Assembly (NCBI GenBank): GCA_034933145.1 | Contig: JAYFOA010000067.1 | Coordinates: 1 to 14,108, forward strand | Source of the DNA: UBA4644 sp034933145 | GTDB taxonomy: Bacteria; Bacillota; Clostridia; Oscillospirales; Butyricicoccaceae | Length of the DNA stretch: 14,108 nucleotides | Direction: 5' to 3' | Part shown: positions 11,028 to 14,108 of the stretch, piece after piece | How the letters are laid out: every line of letters starts with the position of its first letter | Numbering within the stretch: position 1 is the stretch's first letter | Translations under genes and position numbers: made by a program | The notes under the pieces: model-generated | What the model saw: the letters and a program-made list of their open reading frames with translations, nothing else | What the model was told of the DNA's origin: nothing | The model's database searches: none

Positions 11028-13487
11028 TCAGATAAACAGGTTGACGTTGGACTCCTCCGCGTCGCCGAGATAGGCGCCTACGCCGCCCAACTCCACGCCA
11101 TCGATCAGTTCTTCCTTCCGGATGCCCATGACGTCCATGCTCATCGTGCAGGCGACGATCTTTACGCCAGCCTTCATCGCCTTCTGGATCAGGGTTTCTA
11201 TTGAATCCACATTTTTGTCGTTCATAATCCGCTTCATCATGGCAGTGCCCATGCCGCCCATGTTCATCCGCGACAGCCGGAGCTTTCCGGTGCCGCGCGG
11301 CAGCATCGAACCGAACATAGACTCTACAAAGGACTTTTTCACATGCTGCTTTTCCGCCTTCCGCAGGGCGGTCAGGCCCCAGAAGGTAAAGAACATCGTT
11401 ACAGGCCTGCCCATCGCGGCCGCGCCATTGGCAATGATGAAGCTGGCCAGCACCCGATCAAGTTCACCGGAAAACACGATGATAGTCTTTCCGTCGGCCG
11501 TGTCGCGCACCACGGGCGTCTTTACGCCGCCTCCTGCTTTTTTGACCAGGGCCACATAGTCGTTCCCCCGGTGTTCGTTGGCGACCAGGGTGTTCCCTGT
11601 CCGGCGGCACCAGGCGACGATGTCCCGCGCAAAGCCTGGATCGGAGGCGGAGACCTCGATCACATCGCCGTCTTTCATGTCCTTCATCGTCTGGAACACC
11701 TTCATGATCGGGCCGGGGCACTGCATGCCGCTGCAGTCAAGCCGCATGGCGGCCACCGGCGTATTGGAGGTGTCGGCGTGTCCGCTGTCGGAAACGGGCG
11801 CTTCGGCAATAGGCTGCAGCTCCTGCTCCGAATAATGGGTCGACTGGTAAAACCGCGTGCCGGCGGGATAGAGCCAGACGTTCGTAAAGCCGTGCTGCAT
11901 CAGAGTACGCGCAGCGTTATAGGACCGGACGCCAATGGCGCAGAAGGTGATGATCTCCTTGGACTTATCCAGCTCGGAGAGGCGATCGCGCAGCTGGCCC
12001 AGCGGGATATGGGTCGCCCGCGGGAGAGAGAAGGCCATCAGCTCCGCGTCCTCGCGCACGTCCAGCAGGACGGCGTCGGAATGGGTTTCCACTGCATCCC
12101 AGGCGGAAAAGCGCACCAGGCCGGCCAGAACGTTCTCCGCAACAAAGCCCGCCATATTGACCGGATCTTTCGCCGAAGAATACGGCGGCGCATAGGCAAG
12201 CTCCAGCTGCGCAAGGTCGTGGATTCCGCCGCCCATCCGAAGTGTGACGGCGAGGGTATCAATTCGTTTGTCCACGCCCTCACGGCCTACGATCTGCGCG
12301 CCGAAAATACGCTTTCCGTCCATGGAGAACAACAGCTTGAGCGTCAGGGGCACAGCGCCGGGATAATAACCGGCATGGGAATTCTGCGTAATGACCGCGG
12401 TTTCATAATCCTTGCCTTTGACCAGGCCGCGCTTGATCAGCGTCTTTTCGTTTGCGCCGGTAGAGGCGGCGGTCAGGTCGAATACCTTGGCCACCGAGGT
12501 GCCCTGAGTCCCCTCATACTGCTCGCTGCCCCCGGCAATGTTGTCCGCCGCAATCCGCCCCTGCTTGTTGGCCGGGCCGGCCAGCGGCACCATCGTCCGA
12601 TCCTTGAAGATGAAATCCTCTACCTCGATCATGTCGCCCACGGCATAGATGTCCGGGTCGGAGGTGCGCAGATATGCGTCGGTCACCACGCCGCCCCGGG
12701 CGTTGACTTCCAGCCCTGCTGCCTTTGCCAGCTCGCCGTTGGGACGTACGCCGATAGAGAGGATCACCAGCTCGGCAGAGACGGTCTTTCCGCTCTTGAG
12801 GGCGATATCGATCTGTTTTCCGGTATCGCTGAAAGAGGACACACCGTCGCCCAGGTGCAGCTTTACACCGTTTTGAACGATGTTTTCATGAAGAAGCTGG
12901 GCCATCTCATAATCCACCGGAGCCATCACCTGGTTGAGCATCTCAACAATTGACACCTCGAGCCCCAGATGCCGGAGATTTTCCGCCATTTCAAGACCGA
13001 TAAAGCCGCCGCCGATGACCGCGGCGCTTTTGACGCCGTTCTCCTGCACGTAGGCACGGATACGGTCGGTATCCGGCACGGTCCACAGCGTCATGATCCG
13101 CGGAGAGTCGATGCCGGGGATGGGCGGCCGCATCGGAGAAGAACCGGTGGACAACACCAGCGTATCATAGCTTTCTTCGTAGCTTTCGCCGGTATCCGCA
13201 CGCTTAACCGTTACCTTTTTCCCCTCACGGTCAATGGAGACGGCCTCACTGCGCACCCGCACATCTACCTTATATTTTTGCTTCATCGCCTCGGGCGTCT
13301 GAAGCAAAAGCGCGCTTCGCGTCTTGATGACATCGCCCACATGGTATGGAAGTCCGCAGTTTGCATAAGAGATATATTCGCCGCGTTCCAGCAGTACGAT
13401 CTCCGCGTCTTCATCCAACCTGCGGAGACGGGCCGCACAGCTTGCACCGCCCGCCACGCCGCCGACGATTACAACTTTTTTATTCAA
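11028..13487 (-). CDS. CoA-disulfide reductase-like flavoenzyme fused to rhodanese, TusA and DsrE domains
   Basis: An 819-residue four-domain fusion. Residues 1-445 are an FAD/NAD(P)H pyridine nucleotide-disulfide oxidoreductase: VVIVGGVAGGAS binds FAD, AAVIGGGFIGLEMAEN (about 155-170) binds NAD(P)H, and C44 in SYANCGLPYHVGD is the single catalytic cysteine of the CoA-disulfide reductase/NADH oxidase type. A rhodanese domain follows (about 450-550, C516 in FCAIGVRSY), then TusA/SirA (about 583-650, C590 in QCPGPIMK), then a DsrE/DsrF-like domain (about 657-819, C780 in ACTMSMDVMG). Together these could reduce CoA or low-molecular-weight persulfides and pass sulfane sulfur between cysteines in the cytoplasm. 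The start is a TTG at 13487 with GAGGGG about 9 nt upstream; no ATG fits. It is monocistronic, between a hairpin at 10968 and a terminator at 13587. Confidence 0.92.
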   Translation of the reverse strand: MNKKVVIVGGVAGGASCAARLRRLDEDAEIVLLERGEYISYANCGLPYHVGDVIKTRSALLLQTPEAMKQKYKVDVRVRSEAVSIDREGKKVTVKRADTGESYEESYDTLVLSTGSSPMRPPIPGIDSPRIMTLWTVPDTDRIRAYVQENGVKSAAVIGGGFIGLEMAENLRHLGLEVSIVEMLNQVMAPVDYEMAQLLHENIVQNGVKLHLGDGVSSFSDTGKQIDIALKSGKTVSAELVILSIGVRPNGELAKAAGLEVNARGGVVTDAYLRTSDPDIYAVGDMIEVEDFIFKDRTMVPLAGPANKQGRIAADNIAGGSEQYEGTQGTSVAKVFDLTAASTGANEKTLIKRGLVKGKDYETAVITQNSHAGYYPGAVPLTLKLLFSMDGKRIFGAQIVGREGVDKRIDTLAVTLRMGGGIHDLAQLELAYAPPYSSAKDPVNMAGFVAENVLAGLVRFSAWDAVETHSDAVLLDVREDAELMAFSLPRATHIPLGQLRDRLSELDKSKEIITFCAIGVRSYNAARTLMQHGFTNVWLYPAGTRFYQSTHYSEQELQPIAEAPVSDSGHADTSNTPVAAMRLDCSGMQCPGPIMKVFQTMKDMKDGDVIEVSASDPGFARDIVAWCRRTGNTLVANEHRGNDYVALVKKAGGGVKTPVVRDTADGKTIIVFSGELDRVLASFIIANGAAAMGRPVTMFFTFWGLTALRKAEKQHVKKSFVESMFGSMLPRGTGKLRLSRMNMGGMGTAMMKRIMNDKNVDSIETLIQKAMKAGVKIVACTMSMDVMGIRKEELIDGVELGGVGAYLGDAEESNVNLFI

Positions 13488-13555
13488 CGAAATGCACCCC
13501 TCTTTATTTTAAATTCGATCTTTCTATAGCATAGCCCGGAAAGTGGCCGTTTACT

Positions 13556-13568
13556 GTAACATTGTTAC
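13556..13568. promoter_or_regulatory. Small dyad upstream of the flavoenzyme fusion, candidate operator
   Basis: GTAAC-ATT-GTTAC is a perfect 5-bp dyad about 70 nt upstream of the TTG start, in the likely promoter region. No clear -35/-10 pair could be fixed, and no regulator is recognised. Confidence 0.25.
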
Positions 13569-13578
13569 GAAACCGAAT

Positions 13579-13618
13579 AAAAAAAGCCCCGGCGCAAAGA
13601 AAGCGCCCGGGGGTTTTT
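13579..13618. terminator. Bidirectional intrinsic terminator after the NifX-like gene
   Basis: CCCCGGCGC (13587-13595) pairs with GCGCC-C-GGGG (13603-13612, one bulged C) around AAAGAAA. The minus strand ends in seven T residues and the plus strand in TTTTT. It lies about 20 nt after the NifX-like stop and upstream of the flavoenzyme promoter. Confidence 0.85.
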
Positions 13619-13638
13619 ACGGTCTTTCGTTTTTCAGG

Positions 13639-14013
13639 TCATTTGCTGCAATGCTCTCCGCATCCGCCGTCGTGACGCTCACCCTGATGCTCACAAACGG
13701 CTTCATCAACGCGGAGCCGACCGGCCAGCAGCTCTTCCACAGCCTTGTCCGCTTCGCCGGTCACGCCGGCGAAGACGCGGATGCCGGCCTCGGTAAGCGC
13801 CCGCCGCGCCCCGTCGCCCAGACTGCCGCAGATCAGCGTATCGGCGCCGATCTTCTTGAGAATGTCGGCCAGCGCGCCGTGGCCGCTCCCGTTTGTATTC
13901 ACCACGGTCGCGATAGTGCCTTTTCCCTTTTCCACGTCATAGACCTTGAACCGCTCGGTATGCCCGAAATGCTGGAATACCTGCCCTTTTTCATAGGTCA
14001 CGGCGATTCTCAT
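13639..14013 (-). CDS. NifX/NifB-family (dinitrogenase iron-molybdenum cofactor biosynthesis) protein
   Basis: A 124-residue protein whose first 105 residues match the small RNase H-like fold of the NifX/NafY/NifB C-terminal family: MRIAVTYEKGQVFQHFGHTE opens it, with ERFKVYDVE, SGHGALADILKKIGADTLI and CGSLGDGARRAL following. In nitrogen fixers the family binds Fe-S or FeMo-co precursors, but stand-alone copies are common in anaerobes without nitrogenase and their role is unknown. The last 18 residues (CEHQGERHDGGCGEHCSK) are unusually rich in His and Cys and may bind a metal or cluster. The ATG at 14013 has AAGGAGG about 6 nt upstream and lies one base after the upstream stop, so it belongs to an operon entering from the right edge and ending at the 13579-13618 terminator. 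Confidence 0.88.
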   Translation of the reverse strand: MRIAVTYEKGQVFQHFGHTERFKVYDVEKGKGTIATVVNTNGSGHGALADILKKIGADTLICGSLGDGARRALTEAGIRVFAGVTGEADKAVEELLAGRLRVDEAVCEHQGERHDGGCGEHCSK

Positions 14014-14014
14014 A

Positions 14015-14108
14015 TTATGCCTCCTTCTGATCCAGGAGCATTTGAATCATGTTGTCCAGGCCCTTTTCGTCGAATAGCTCGATCAGGCCCGCGTCGGTAG
14101 CGGCAGCC
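14015..14108 (-). CDS. C-terminus of an unidentified protein (partial)
   Basis: The last 31 codons of a minus-strand gene that starts outside the window, ending with TAA at 14017-14015. The visible tail contains DAGLIELFDEKGLDNMIQML and ends LDQKEA. It is too short to identify. It is translationally close-coupled to the NifX-like gene, whose ribosome binding site lies within its last codons. Genes for Mrp/NBP35-type ATPases or other NifX-family proteins are common neighbours, but that is only a guess. Confidence 0.55.
   Translation of the reverse strand, partial: AAATDAGLIELFDEKGLDNMIQMLLDQKEA

Noticed and set aside
11343..12953. 536-codon open frame on the plus strand opposite the flavoenzyme fusion
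   Set aside because: The minus-strand product has intact domains and catalytic residues throughout. The plus-strand frame has no recognisable motif and no ribosome binding site.

Overview
The window looks like chromosome from a strict anaerobe of the Bacillota (Clostridia), most likely a GC-rich, Oscillospiraceae-like gut or fermenter lineage. That placement is inferred from the gene content (NuoE/NuoF-type subunits of a bifurcating hydrogenase or formate dehydrogenase, class III ribonucleotide reductase, a coenzyme A-disulfide reductase-like fusion, a NifX-like protein), from strong AAGGAGG-type ribosome binding sites, and from the high GC outside one AT-rich island. No species can be named from the sequence alone.

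Layout. (1) 1-826, minus strand: start of an electron-transfer operon, a NuoE-like [2Fe-2S] subunit followed by the N-terminus of a NuoF-like subunit that leaves the window. (2) 827-1586: a long intergenic region with an AT-rich island, a 20-bp perfect palindrome over a predicted minus-strand promoter, a 5' UTR hairpin for the electron-transfer operon, and a strongly foldable leader before the next operon. (3) 1587-4688, plus: nrdG (NrdG2 type) and nrdD, the latter fused to a C-terminal glutaredoxin-like domain with a CPNC motif. (4) 4984-5991, plus: xylose-isomerase-like TIM barrel protein of unknown substrate. (5) 6097-7152, minus: two-part protein with an uncharacterised N-terminal half and a uridine-kinase-like P-loop domain. 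(6) 7306-8787, plus: promoter, a yybP-ykoY (manganese) riboswitch-like leader with an intrinsic terminator, and an ArsB/NhaD-type permease whose best start codon is the very rare ATC. (7) 8879-10633, minus: compact phage-type lysis cassette (XhlA-like, membrane protein, holin-like, amidase with an SLH-like tail) with no other phage genes visible. (8) 10634-11027: noncoding stretch with five strong hairpins. (9) 11028-13487, minus: 819-residue fusion of CoA-disulfide-reductase-like flavoenzyme, rhodanese, TusA and DsrE domains. (10) 13639-14108, minus: a NifX/NifB-family protein with a His/Cys-rich tail and the C-terminus of an unidentified upstream gene.

The genes do not form one pathway. They share an anaerobic redox, thiol and metal theme: NAD(P)H/ferredoxin/H2 or formate electron transfer, oxygen-sensitive dNTP synthesis with a built-in dithiol reductant, persulfide/thiol handling, and metal-responsive ion transport. 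The lysis cassette stands apart as an acquired or domesticated phage module. No CRISPR array, rRNA, tRNA or insertion sequence was seen.
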